Part shown: positions 33,084 through 44,723 of the stretch, piece by piece | Layout of the letters: every line of letters begins with the position of its first letter | Numbering within the stretch: the first letter of the stretch is position 1 | From: Favolaschia claudopus | Lineage: Eukaryota; Basidiomycota; Agaricomycetes; Agaricales; Mycenaceae | Direction: 5' to 3' | Length of the DNA stretch: 64,000 bases | Assembly: GCA_037176885.1 (NCBI GenBank) | Contig: JAWWNJ010000014.1 | Location: 186,001-250,000, forward strand | The notes under the pieces: model-generated | Databases searched by the model: none | Told to the model about the DNA's origin: nothing | The model's input: the letters and a program-made list of their open reading frames with translations, nothing else | Made by a program: the position numbers and the translations under genes

Positions 33084-34343
33084 TACAGCAGTTTGCAGAT
33101 GTAAATGACACCACGTCGCATCACATGAGAAGAAAGCACAAAAAACACGTCTTCTTCTCTCCTTCGTATCTCTCTCGTTTCGACGACAAATAGCATGATT
33201 TTGGTATCGGAGGACTCTCCGTAATCCGGGCTTCAAAACGACGGCGTGAACTCCGAAATGGAGCTCGCTGCACTCCGCCCGAAGACGAAGGAGCCGAGGC
33301 AGCCCCTACGCAACTAAAGAATACAGAACAAATCCGTAGCTACGTGAGTGCGCAGGAAATAGCAAAACTAACTAGGGATGGGTGGGTGGGCACGAAAAAA
33401 GAGGGTATGACGGCGACGGGGGGACAAGACTAGAAGCGGGGAAGGAGACTCGAGGTCATGGAGGGGGAGGGGCTGGAGAAGAGAAGGTCTCAAAGAGACG
33501 GAGTCACCGAGCAAAGGCGCGATGCGGAGGCGGGCGAGACGAAAAGAATGAGGAGACACCGTGACTGATGGGTGATCGCTTTAGCCATCCCTTCGGTCTG
33601 TCCAGACCACCTATCTTTTATCGCCGAAATCCTGACTTCATTTTGGCCGACATCCACCTTGCTCGTCATCGTCATCGCCGTCTTGGACGCAATTCTGGAG
33701 AGAATGCCTCGTGTGTAGGCGCGTTAGGAAGGCAGTTCTAGTCGCTTTCAATCTACATATATGCATTTGTAGCGCGGATTCCGGTTAGATAACTTATTGT
33801 TCTCGTGTCTCTTCTCTACTTCCACCGTGATCACAGTTTCGTTCTCTGGTTTTGTTCCTTCTCAGGCGCGGGTCACAATTCCCTGCCGTGCGGTGTATAG
33901 CACCAGCGGGGTGCGTCTTCAAAAGGAAAGGACGCTAATTTTTCGCTAAATTTCGCTGTGGCGTATTCTATTTTTCTCGTTTGCCACTGGAGTCTGTGTG
34001 GCTTACTTACTATTAGCCACTTTGTACCACACATACACTACTAAGCATGTCAGATGACTATTTTCTGGAGATCTCAAGACTCATTCTGTGTGCATAACTT
34101 TGCTAGGAGCGCGACAACGTTGGAGAAGCTGGATGTCAAGTGGATGTCGACCAAAATCAAAGTCGGAATTTTGACAATAAAATACCAGCGTCTTGAGGCC
34201 CGGATTAAGGCGACCTCATACATACAAGAATAGTCGATATTGGGCAAGAAACGAGCAAGAACGAGGCGATACAAGAGACGTATTTTTCGTGCTTTCTTTA
34301 CATGTGATGCGACGTGGTGTCATTACATCTGCAAACTGCTGTA
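33084..34343. mobile_element. Inverted-repeat element with TA target duplication (CAGCAG family, copy 2), nested in the MULE
   Basis: TA-CAGCAGTTTGCAGATGTAA is mirrored by the right end at 34343. It is the reverse complement of the element at 3582-4626. Relative to that copy it has about 365 extra bases (33242-33608) and lacks about 180 bases. No transposase. Confidence 0.85.
33242..33608. other. Insertion private to copy 2 of the CAGCAG family
   Basis: In copy 1 the two flanking stretches (CCGGGCTTCAAAACGAC and TATCTTTTATCGCCG) are contiguous. Here ~365 purine-rich bases separate them. No inverted ends or coding sequence seen, so its origin is unknown. Confidence 0.6.
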
Positions 34344-34800
34344 AGTAGTTCAAGGTTAAGCCAGTATACTATACAACATACCCCTAAGACATTAGAGCTC
34401 GGAATTTGTTCTGCACACCACACTTGCCGTGACTACCCTCAAACAGTAGTTTCAGCGGTTCATAGTCTGCAGAGCTTCAAAAAGGTGCTGATGTTGGGTT
34501 GGCATATACATTAGCAGTAAATATGCCTTCTACACAGTTCAAAGAATCTATTTTGTGGTTTAGAAGGAGTGCATGGGCTTGGTTGAGTATATCCGGCAAA
34601 CTCCGGGTGATGTGGCTATGTTGTTACCTATATTTTCGGCCAGCCGCTTTGGAGAGGTTCATCCCTTGAAGTTGTGACATAGTAACATCACGTTATTTAT
34701 TGTCACACGGCCCGTACATCCGCTCCCCTCAAGAATATAATAAAAAAATCCCTCCCTCACAGACTGATGAACCTCGGAATCGCGGCTGGGTAGGAGACTG

Positions 34801-34945
34801 GGGAACTTCTCCATTCCGAGGGTGATGGCAAAACGGTCGAGATTCCCACGGTGGGTCATTGTTTTCCCTTCTCCAAGGAGAAATCCCTCGGCCGGGGGAA
34901 ACGCGTTTTCGGCATCCAGAATCACGAAATATGGGTCACTGAACA
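34801..34945 (-). pseudogene. Protein-kinase-like gene, first preserved piece
   Basis: The minus-strand frame reads AENAFPPAEGFLLGEGKTMT and NLDRFAITLGMEKFP up to the 9-bp duplication, and continues in frame on the far side of the MULE as GVDTRRSHVSELM. Its upstream side abuts the truncated LINE RT near 34945, so the gene's start is lost or displaced. Confidence 0.5.
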
Positions 34946-37642
34946 TCCCGTTCACCATTACAACGGTCTCGGCGCTCGTGTAGAGGCTTCGGATTAAGTT
35001 ACAGAACCGCGGCGGGAAGCGAAAATGTTGCAAGACGCGCAGTAGGTAAGCATGATTTATTCTGTCGTATGCTTTTTCTTGATCAAGCGCAATTATAACT
35101 CCGTCCTCTTCTGCTGCTTCAGCATAGTCAAGAAGGAATTTGGAAAGTTTAACCTGGTCCTCAATCTTCCGACCTTTCATGAACCCAGCTTGGTCCGGAT
35201 GCACAAGCGAGGGGGCTACCTCCATCAGTCTGAGTGAGTGAGCTTTGGTCATTAGCTTGTAATCAGTATTCAATAGTGTTTATAGGACGATAATTGGAAA
35301 TCAAAGCCTTATCACCTTTCTTGTAGAAGGGGCATAGCCAGCCCGAATTAAACCTAGTCCCGTCAATAATTCCGTGCCGCTCAACATGCATGTACAGTTT
35401 TCGCCAAAAATTCAACAATATTGAAAGCTTTTCGGTCACAGTTCTTTGATTGAGTGTAAAGGAGATCTATATGCCTGAAGAACTCGTATGGAATACCATC
35501 AAGGCCCGGAGCCTTACCATTTTTTGAAAGCTTGAGAGCTTTTCTAATTTCTTCTTCCGTGAGTACTTTATCAAGTTTTCGATATTCTTCGAGGGATAAA
35601 TGCGCGTCACAATGTTCAAGAACGAGTTCTGTAGCCATTACTCTGCTGTATTCATCGGGAATATTCCGGCTTTGAATTGTATCGTGATAAATTCCGGCCA
35701 TTTTAGCCATCTGTGCGGGCCGAGTTTCAAGCGTGATGATCCATTCGTCTGTTCGGTTGAATCCACTCTGAACTCATCAATTGACTCTTTCAAAGTGTAA
35801 CCCCTTGGCGGATTTTGTCCACAGCTTAGTCTTCAAAGTTTCTCCTTCAACATCGTAGCGGGCCTCGGACATTTGTTTCTTCCGATTAGCTTCTTCCCTG
35901 ATGCAAGTATCAATTTTGTCTTCAATGACGCGGATAGCGAGGAACCGGTCTTGAAGGGACATATCTTCATCATGTATCACCATGCGAAGTTTGACTCGTA
36001 GGGCTCTTACCTCCTTGACGTGTTCATTCAAGAAGCGGGAGCAGTGTCTCCAAATTCCGACACATCACTCTTGTATTTGAACCACAGTGTTTGCTCGTTG
36101 AAATCTGGAGTCGATCCATCGCGTTCAATCTTTTCGGCAGTTTTCGGCTAGATTAGTATTCAACTCGTGAACTCTTTTCATAAATTTTGGAGTCTTCAAA
36201 AGGTATAACGGCATACTCCATCTTCCGGGACCTGGCTGTTCATCCTGTCTGTAAACGATCTCCACGGAGACTAAACGATGGTCGGAAGCAACAGCGCAAT
36301 GTTGATCGACCACTCACGATACTCATTCAATTTCGAGCTCGGTACATAGACTCTGTCCAATCTAGCATAGGAAAATGTTGCGTACCGGATGTATTGTCTG
36401 TACGAAGTTGTCGGCAAGTATAATCCCTTGAGTCGGGAAAAGTCAGACGCCAACCGTCTTGGAATTGGAAAAGTGACATCAAACGAGCAAAGCTCGAAGG
36501 GACCGAGTCCGACACACCAGAGAAACGATCGAGATCATCCTCGACAAAATTCCAGTCACCTGCAGCTTCAGTTGGTAGGGGTAGGTGGCAGTCAGTGTAC
36601 CACAATTTCCATAGGTCGTCCCATAATTTTCGACGTTCTTCTGGAGAGTTCGGAGCATAGATATTCAAAATGTTCCGAGTCGTCCCGCGGTGCCATGGTA
36701 TGACTATCATGAAAGCGCGACCGGGGACGAGAACATATTCACGTACGTTTTCTGTGTCGACAAATTTTCTGTTGAGAATAAAAGAGACACCGGCCGTGGA
36801 TGTCGGCCTTGTGGGATGAGAAGAATTGAAAAGCTTGAACCAGCGTTGGAAAATGTTGTTGAACTGAGTCGCAGCGATATCATCGAGGTGTGATTCCTGT
36901 AACGCGAGGACTCCGATATTGTTTTCATCGATCGTATGTTTAATATGGTTGAATTTGTGGTCAGGACGATGAATCGATTTGTTTTGATCCCGGCCGTTGA
37001 TATTGAGAGAGCATAACATCAGAGACGACCTTGTCGATCTATTTGTTCGTGGTGGATTCGGAGGCTTGTTGCGTCTTCGAATGTGTTGATTTAATTCTTC
37101 CCAGTTCCCTGGATTATCTATATCGAGTTGCGCGTTTGGATCGCGTTGAAGTTGATGAGGCGGCACTAGATTGGAATTGTCTGTGGGAATATAAGTGGTT
37201 GATAATGCCTCGTTTGGTTGTGTGCCATTGATATCGGTATTGCGGGAGCTCAGATGTCCCTCTTCATTTACCCGCAAAACATTTGACATGGCCATCTCGG
37301 CCAAAGTATTGTTGGACTGAAATCTTAAGTTCTGATCCGTCGCGGATACTGGCCGCAACCACGGCGAATCATCATCCAAAATCACGGTCGCAACCGAAGA
37401 GGGACGAGGGCTCTGCTCTTCGCCCGTCGCTGTAACAGCCAGAGCAGACGAACCGCTACAGAAGGGGTCGCGTGAAGGGTAGTCGGGCTAGACCCCAAAT
37501 CACCTCGACTCCTGCTGGTTTCGCTCTGTGAACTCGCAGCCTGCAGGCACTGACGAGAGGGCTGTACCACGTCCCCGAAACCCTCCCGTGTTCCAGGAGG
37601 GCCCTCGGTACTAATTCGTATGTCATTGTTGGTGTGGTTCAT
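34946..37642 (-). pseudogene. LINE ORF2, 5' half: endonuclease and start of reverse transcriptase
   Basis: On the minus strand an N-terminal region begins MNHTNNDIRIS at 37642. A frameshift near 37440-37490 follows. The apurinic-type endonuclease has SLNINGRDQNKS, GVLALQESHLDD, GRAFMIVIPWHRG and LNIYAPNSPEERR, then AAGDWNFVEDDLDRFSG. The end of the domain (SDHRLVSVEI, PGPGRWSMPLYLLKTPKF) is in another frame at 36313-36125. The pre-RT linker follows at 36031-35777. RT begins with GKAPGLDGIPYEFFR (about 35530) and motif A VIIALDQEKAYDRI (about 35095), then stops at VMVNGMFSDPY near 34945, before motifs B and C. At least four frame changes make it dead. Being 3'-truncated is unusual for a LINE. 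Confidence 0.85.
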
Positions 37643-38975
37643 GTTGAGGTACGATTAAGGACCGCCGTCCGGATATTTTCATACAGTAAAATTGGCAAGG
37701 AGCGCATGGAGGAGTGTAGCCGTGTTGTCGACGCTCCGTTAGAGATCAGGTTACAAGGGGAAAGACACGGCGAGTGGAGACGTGAAGATAAATTTATCCG
37801 AGGTCATGATACTCAGAGGCGAAGTGTGTACTATGGATAAGCAGTACGGGACGCGCAAACACAGGCAACGGAGAATCAAGGCATTAATAGCGCCATTCGA
37901 AAGTGCACTGGGGGGACAGACAGTAGACAGCGACAGGATAAAGGGGGAGTATCATTGACGACGACGAAGGGGCAAGGGACAGAAAAAATAGGCAAAGAAC
38001 GAAACGTGACATTGGCAGGAATATGGCCCCCAAGATCCCGTAAAATAGCAGCACCTGCACGAGGGTGCACCCAGGAGGCAGGCAGAGGAGACCGGTCGAG
38101 TGAGTATCGCAAAGGAAACAGCGGAGCAGAGCGTTGAGGCTTGAATCTCAAACGGCGGGATGGAGCAGAAGAGGCGGAGCCGGTGATGTCACGTGACATT
38201 TAGAGTCATTGATTACGCCATCCGCAGCACAGTGGGCAGGGGCATAGTCGGTGCAGCGACGAAGGGGGAGGGAGAGGAGAAGAGCAGCAGTGGTAGACGA
38301 ACCTAAGGACTTGAAGTTGAGGAGCATCTTCCCGAAACACCCAACGTTCGATAGGAATACATAGCACTCGAAGGTGCAGCCTCGCAGGCTTGTAAAATGG
38401 GCTCGTCGGCCTCATTCCGCTCATCGGCGGTGCTGCTCGAAGGCAGCGCGGGTGTGGAGGTCACCCTTGGGTGCAACCCCTGGCTCACGCCCACCTTATC
38501 CTATAGCCAACGCCGACCTCGGTGTCCCCCAACGCCGGTTAGGCGTGGCAAACGGGGAGATGGTGGTGGTAACGGATCAAGATGCCTCTGTGGCCACTGT
38601 AAGTGTCGCCTCTTGAAGAAATCTCAAGGAGGAAGGCTCTTTGACTCTTACCATCATCATCGTTTCTTCGACAGGACTCTCTTGCTGTTTTCTGCTCGGA
38701 TTTCGACGGTTCTTGGCTTGAATCACTGAGTAGCACACCATCTCTCCGCACTGGACTACCTTGGTCTCTCTCGAGCTGACTGTGCTGCCCGCTGCTTGCT
38801 TTGCTTGCTCTGGGACCTCCTCGTCGACTTCTGAGTCAATCTCGGATCTTGTGTCATATGGTTGATGGGTCACGTCACCATCCGGCTCTCGGGCTCTACA
38901 CGCAACCGGTCATTGACTCACGGATCTCGAGTCTCGGAGCCGGCAATCCACTGCGTCGGCTTCGGCTCGTCGCAT
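37643..38975. other. Region without a supported gene
   Basis: Only short overlapping frames. It may include 5' untranslated sequence of the minus-strand LINE. No repeat or domain could be supported. Confidence 0.35.
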
Positions 38976-38981
38976 GATCAG

Positions 38982-39170
38982 GATATGGAAAGCTTGAAAA
39001 ATAGCGGACCCGATGTCCTGCTGTTGGATTGGGGTATGAAAAGCTTGAAAAATAGTGGATCCGATGCCCCGTGCTTTGTTTGCTCCGCCGTCTGGTATGG
39101 AAAGCTTGAAAGGTATGAAAAGCCAGAAAAATGGTGGATCCGATGCCTCAAATAGTGGACCCGATGCCTG
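38982..39170 (+). repeat. Imperfect tandem repeats (TATGGAAAGCTTGAAAAATAG type)
   Basis: Three to four decayed units contain TATGRAAAGCTTGAAA followed by TAGYGGAYCCGATG, at about 38984, 39035 and 39096, with a last piece near 39155. Spacing is irregular (51-61 bases). No function is evident. Confidence 0.7.
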
Positions 39171-39748
39171 GCTGGAGTGGATGTTGCATTATCCATGACG
39201 GAGTCCCCTCTGGCCTTGATTCTGGGGGAGTAAAGTTGGTCTGCACCACGCTCCGCGTCCGGGACGACGTTTAAACTATGCTCTACTGCCCGAGCAGAGC
39301 ACGTCCTGACATGACGTAAAAACTGTCTTTTTGCCAAATCCCGGCAGGGTCCCCTTGTGGGATAGGCGAACGTAAGGCGGGGGACTGCTTATAAAAACCA
39401 TCCGAATGGACCGGCAGGTCTCAGGACACCCCGTGCCATGCATATTTTTGTGCGTGGTGGTTAGTCGCTTGGCGGTGGCGGGCGGCGAGACAGAGAGTTT
39501 TCATGGGTGCGGATCCGTACGAGGTGCCAGTCCTCAAACGAAGCACCCAGGAAAGCAACGGGAAACTGCCCTAGAGTCGGTGGGTGGCGGGCCGTGGCGT
39601 ATAAGGAATAATAGCCTTATGCGGCCGGAGAGAACTAACTCCTCTGTCGGTCTTCATGTTTGAAATGACATGCTGGCTTAAGTTGATTCCTGCTGACCCT
39701 TCCTGACTGTCAAACCCATGCATATAATTTAAATAGGGTTTACGCCCC

Positions 39749-41969
39749 TTGGGTGCCGCTACGACGGCTATGGGGAAGGGGTGGGCCTCGAAAGAGAACC
39801 CTCTGCGGTGGGCCATTGACCTATTGAACCTCCAAGTGTACTTGGTTGACGGAAACGACAGAGCACCGTGGTGCTATTTTGTAGATGTAATCTTGTCGAC
39901 GTGGCTAGAGACAAGTTATCCCAAAATCCCTCCTAAACAGATAATAAATATATTCTTACAGGATATTCACTTGCCGATTTCCACAAAAACACCGTTGCCT
40001 GAACAGATAAAGAGAATGATCAAGGTGGCCCAGAAATACGATCTCAAATTCACCGGGCTCGCCATTGAGGAAGATATCAAGTTTCAACTTCCAATTTGGA
40101 AGCATCCGGCAGTGAGCAGGGTGCAATATGAACAATCAAATCGTCGGCGTACAAGTGAATGTCTCCGGCTGAATCACGGAGTGCAAACAGTCGAAGAAAT
40201 GGCAGTGATAGCAACTAGAAAGACAACCATAGCACGGAAGCCGCACACGATGAATGCCTCAGGTATTGCGAGACAAAACTGCGGATGCGTTCCATGCCAT
40301 CGCGACCGAGTTGAATTTGGATGCACTAATCCTGGTAAATGTATTGACACAGCGAAGGGCTACATCAACTGTATCCTACCAAAATGGAGTCCGAATGTTG
40401 AAAATTCCGATCTCACAAATGAATTAAAATTAACTGAAGAGGATTTAGAAATGAACCGAAGACCTATTGAAGTCAACCTAGTGAAATCCTTCGATCCCAA
40501 CTTCCGTCTAAGCAGCATGCAAGACGGTTTCCGTATATTTGCCTTCGAAGAGTCGATGAATGAACTACCCGCAAGAACCTAGTGAAATCCTTCGATCCCA
40601 ACTTCCGTCTAAGCAGCATGCAAGACGGTTTCCGTATATTTGCCTTCGAAGAGTCGATGAATGAACTACCCGCAAGAAGATATATTCAGGCCGGAGTATC
40701 TGATCCTATGACCGTTTTTCTCCACCCGACGGTTTCCAATCCAGGGGAATTTAATGCAAAGACTCAAGTAACCCTGGTCTCCGTGGTGCTTGACCAGGAG
40801 AAGTCCGAGTTGCTGTTAATTGAGTTCGACGACCCTAGCATTCCTCACTCCTTTTACAACGGTCTTCTGAGTGGCGTACTGTATGTTTTGCGGAACTGCC
40901 CAAAGAATCAGCCAATATTATTCTCCGCATCATCAGATTGGTTATTGCGCGCACTAGTTGTGAATAGAAGGCAATCTGAGAATGACCATTGAACCCTTCG
41001 TTCAAGATGATGAAAGCGACCATCGCTGCCCTAAATGAACATTCTGCAAGGATAAAATTCAACAAAGTCTCTTCAAATATTGCTCGGGACCTTACATTGG
41101 TACCTACAATCCGTGATATCGAAATCGATACAGAGATTGATATAATGTTTGAATGCCCAGGAATTTCGCTGCAAAGTGGGTCACAGAGGTTGTTTACTAG
41201 AGTCATCAAAAAATTGACTAATGTACCGCACCGAAAGACAACATTCATTAATCTTGATCGTGTGCGGTGTTCAATCCAAGAATTATCTGGATTCTGTCCG
41301 ACAGATGAGGCGATATGGCGATCAATTAGATCTCCTACTCTCCGGCGGCTTACGCGCGAGTTTTACTGGAAGTGTATTCATGACACTTTCCGGGTCGGAG
41401 AATTTTGGACACATGTAACAAACTCTGAATGGTTTGGGAAATGCCATATCTGTAATATGCCAGAAACCCTTGAGCATATCGCTCTAGAGTGTGCCGCACC
41501 TGAACAAAGTATGATATGGGAATTAACGCGTCAACTTTGGATCAAAAAATATGCAGATTGGCCAAAATTGAATTGGGGAATAATCCTAGGGTGCAATCTC
41601 GTCCGCTTCAAGTCGCCAAACGGAAAAATCTTGCGAGAAAAGAATCGTTTGTTCGGAATACTGGTTTCAGTTGCCTGGCATGAAATATGGAACTTGCGCG
41701 TCGATCGCGTTATCACACGTCCCGGAAGAGTGCACACAGCTGCCGAAATACACAATCGATGGCTAAGGTCAGTCAATAACTCTCTGGAACGAGATCGAAT
41801 TCTGACCAATAAGGTAAAATTTGGCCGCTTATCTTTCGAGAAACAGAGTATACTAAATACCTGGAGCGGTGTTCTCATGAATGAAGAGTCCCTGCCGGAT
41901 GACTGGACTTACTCAAAGGGGGTTTTAGTGGGTATACAGCCAGTCGTAACGAAAATTGGAATTGGTTAG
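39749..41969 (+). pseudogene. LINE ORF2, 3' half: RNase H region and zinc-binding C-terminus
   Basis: The frame opens inside the element at about 39750. It has the linker IKRMIKVAQKYDLKFTGLAI and FQLPIWKH, then a cysteine cluster CGCVPCHRDRVEFGCTNPGKC typical of Agaricomycete LINEs. A 101-bp tandem duplication at 40475-40676 shifts the frame. The RNase H-like part follows, with a second frame change near 40990. The C-terminus reads EAIWRSIRSPTLRRLTREFY, then the zinc cluster CHICNMPETLEHIALEC and LNWGIILGCNLVRF. Endonuclease and RT are absent. The family matches the 5' half on the opposite strand at 34946-37642. Confidence 0.8.
40475..40676 (+). repeat. 101-bp tandem duplication in the LINE
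   Basis: Copies 40475-40575 and 40576-40676 appear identical. The unit is not divisible by three and is the direct cause of the frame break at about 40580. Confidence 0.95.
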
Positions 41970-42121
41970 CATTTATAGGCTGGAGTCCCACACTGGTGCT
42001 TACCGTGCGTAATGGCATTTCCTCCTTGGACAAATTCCCGGCAAACATCTGGTACATAGCCAGAGATACGTGCGGACGACTCAGAATGCATCTGCTGACT
42101 GAGAAACGTTACTTAAACGCC

Positions 42122-42146
42122 CAGAAAAAAAAAGAAAAAAAAAATC
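42122..42146 (+). repeat. A-rich tract, possible LINE 3' tail
   Basis: CCAG followed by two A-runs separated by a single G, about 150 bases after the LINE stop codon. This position suits a LINE poly-A tail. Confidence 0.5.
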
Positions 42147-42310
42147 TCAAGGAGCTCGGACCGACCACCGACCATCGGGGCATGATATCCGGATTTGTTC
42201 GGCCGCCCACCTCTTGTCCTATCCTGAAAAGAGGGCCAGGCCATCAGTCGCGTGACTTTTGACAGAAAGTCACGGGGTTTTGTCGACATCCTGCAACCGG
42301 CTGTAGATGT

Positions 42311-43139
42311 TGACAAGCTTAAGCACCCCGCCTTCGGCAGGGCCGGCTCGCTGCGCTCGCGTCCCTCCCTACGGCTGGTGCACAGCTTGTCGGGGCTCCG
42401 CCCCAAACCCCGCGTGTTTTATTTTGTTGACGAAGGCTTATTGCCTTTCGTGGACTTTGGCGTCCAGTTCCTAATCCGTTCCGTTTCTATTTTCCTTTAT
42501 TTATTGTTTCATTCTCGATCGCAATCGCAACGGTTATATAACAGCGGATCTAGTCCGACGTCCCTCAGTCTCTACCTTATCGGTGTGAAGGCTGAGGGTA
42601 AGTTCTCCTACTTATATATTTATTTACGAACACTTACACTTCCCTGTAGACATTATCTTACATCGTATTCTCTACAGGTCAATATATTGAGTCTCTACCT
42701 TATCGGTGTGAAGGCTGAGGACATTATCTTATGTACATCGTATTCTCTACATATTTCTTGCTGGATTGCATGCCCTCGGCGCCGCACTACCGCTCGCTGC
42801 ACTCGTGGTGCGCGGCGCCGTCGGGAAGGTTCGTGGGAACCGCGAGCAACATCTCGACATCCGGCAGCGACATCTCGACATGGTCCCGTGGTTTCCTGTC
42901 AAAGTCACGTTACTTTTCACGTGAGCTGATCCTTGTGTTTTCATGTATAGGATAGGAAACCCACACGCGGTCCCCGGCGCCGCGCGCCGGCGAGTGCAGC
43001 GAGCGGCAGTGCGGCGCCGCGGGCAAGAAATCCAGCAAAAATCCAGGCGGGGTTTCGACAAGCTGTGTACCCCCCGTAGGTAGGGACGCGAGCGCAGCGA
43101 GCCGGCCCTGCCGAAGGCGGGGTGCTTACATAAGCTTGT
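42311..43139. mobile_element. GC-rich inverted-repeat element
   Basis: The left arm, with AAGCACCCCGCCTTCGGCAG and GGCCGGCTCGCTGCGCTCGC, is mirrored at 43055-43139 over about 80 bases. A second, inner inverted pair at 42759-42815 and 42962-43040 shares GGCGCCGCACT and CGCTCGCTGCACTCG. The middle has direct repeats. No coding sequence. The class is unknown. Confidence 0.7.
42566..42752 (+). repeat. Pair of interleaved direct repeats
   Basis: The word GTCTCTACCTTATCGGTGTG with following AAGGCTGAGG occurs at about 42568 and 42690. ACATTATCTTA followed by CATCGTATTCTCTACA occurs at about 42651 and 42721. The arrangement is X, Y, X, Y. Confidence 0.85.
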
Positions 43140-43833
43140 GTACGGTTACCTTAAAATCGAGTCACGTGGAACAGCGTACGTGTCCTCCGCCCACATACAG
43201 CTCCGGACAATCAAAGTCAACAATTTTATTTTCGGTCGAACCGCTATTTTCTGGGCTTAGCCGAGTCCAGAAACGGATTCAGCACCCCAGAATACGTCTA
43301 AAAACGATTTTTCCTGAATTTTCCCACGACAAAATGGGTTTGGCCAAATTTTTGGGCGGTCTGAACGAAATTGTGTGTACCTTTCTGGCCCCTCCAGACG
43401 AATGTTGACCCAACCTTCATGGGTGCTGAGCATCCAGAGGATACTATATGCAACTACTCTTGTCCCTCAGCCCTTTTTGGTTTGAGGAACCCATAAACAC
43501 CCGAAATTGGCAATGCCAAGGTGACAGGAGGTGACATATTTGTGACATGTTGTTACAAATGTCACAATGTTCCCACAGTTTCCCTCCTATTTTGTGACAT
43601 AACGGCTCGTTGAATTTTTATTCTGAGTCCAGAAACAGACTCAGACAGTCGTAAAGAGCTCAAATCAATATTTTCGTGATTTTTCCTTGTGATATTGGGG
43701 GTCCGGCCAAAATTTTGGCTACCCTCTACCAAGAATAGCGGATATCTCCGGAACGGCTCGATGAATTCTCACCAAAAAAATTCAGCAGGCTCCTGAACTC
43801 GTTTCCTTTCGATTCCGACACATATCGGGGTCG

Positions 43834-44723
43834 TGGGAAAAGGTCGATAAATTTGTCGAGTTTGATTGTCCGGAGCTGTACATGGAAGACACTCTGGAAG
43901 TACCTCGCCTCATCTCGACCCAAGAAGCCTGGCTAGATACGGAGGATGGAAAACTAGAGTTTGCGTTCGTCAAGATAATTTGGCAGAAGGACGGCAACTT
44001 CTACTTCACCAAACATTCTTCGCCCTCTGCGCAAGATTGTCCCGTTGATGATCTTTTCGTCGGGGCGACTCTTATTCCGAGGGAATACTACACTACCGAT
44101 CCCTTGCCTCAGCTTACGAGGGCCACTCGCCCGCCCGACGCTCCTGAATTCTACGTGAAGAAGCCACATGTGGTCGAATACGACGCAAACGACGCCAGGG
44201 CAATGGGGGGAACACTGCAGCGCAAAACTTAGCTCATGAGGCGCAGATTTGCAACGTTCTGATGAAGCACCCACACCCGAACATCTGTAACTACTACGGG
44301 TACATCGCATCCCACACAGACGGACGTATGGAAGCATTACTTTTCGACCGTCATGGATCCGATCTGCGTAAAACCGTCAGGGACAAACTCGAAGTCAATG
44401 TCGATGTTGTCGTTGCGGGGATTTCGGCAGGTATCCAACATCTTCATTCTCTGGGATATGTTCATGTCAGTTCTCTGCTCCAGTAGACCTATTCCTCAAA
44501 CCAACTCATTGTTTCAGAACGATATCAATCCCTCCAACGTTGTGCTACGCCCTTCGGTGAACCTGTCATAATAGACTTTGACTCGTGCCGGGAGATTGGT
44601 ACGTCAGGCAAGAAGATGGGTACAACGGGCTGGACAAACAATGCCCCAGTATCTAAGCCAGAGAATGACTGGTATGGTCTGGAGAAAGTGAAGCAATGGT
44701 TGGCGGAGAAGGCAAAGCAGTAA
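43834..44723 (+). pseudogene. Protein-kinase-like gene (two frameshifts)
   Basis: The frame runs from at least KVDKFVEFDCPELYMEDTLE, with an ATG at 43882, through VEYDANDARAMGG. A G-run at 44205-44210 seems one G short. With seven G the frame continues NTAAQNLAHEAQICNVLMKH. Then comes GISAGIQHLHSLGYVH, an intron from 44466 to 44518 and the catalytic loop NDINPSNVVL, giving HNDINPSN across the join. A second one-base shift near 44550 precedes VIIDFDSCREIGTSGKKMG and GLEKVKQWLAEKAKQ, with a stop at 44721. HND for HRD and DFD for DFG are common in Agaricomycete kinase-like families, so the active site itself may be sound. Upstream exons are not resolved. Confidence 0.65.

Larger units (their letters stand above)
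32838..34800. mobile_element. Non-autonomous Mutator-like element (long TIRs, 9-bp duplication)
   Basis: The arms at 32838-33021 and 34617-34800 are inverted copies over ~180 bases, starting CAGTCTCCTACCCAGCCGCG. The flanks carry a perfect 9-bp duplication, GGGAACTTC. Long TIRs plus a 9-bp duplication are the hallmark of MULEs. No transposase is present. The element interrupts a kinase-like coding sequence, and removing it with one duplication copy gives a continuous frame (MEKFPGVDTRRSHVS). It carries a nested inverted-repeat element at 33084-34343. Confidence 0.92.
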
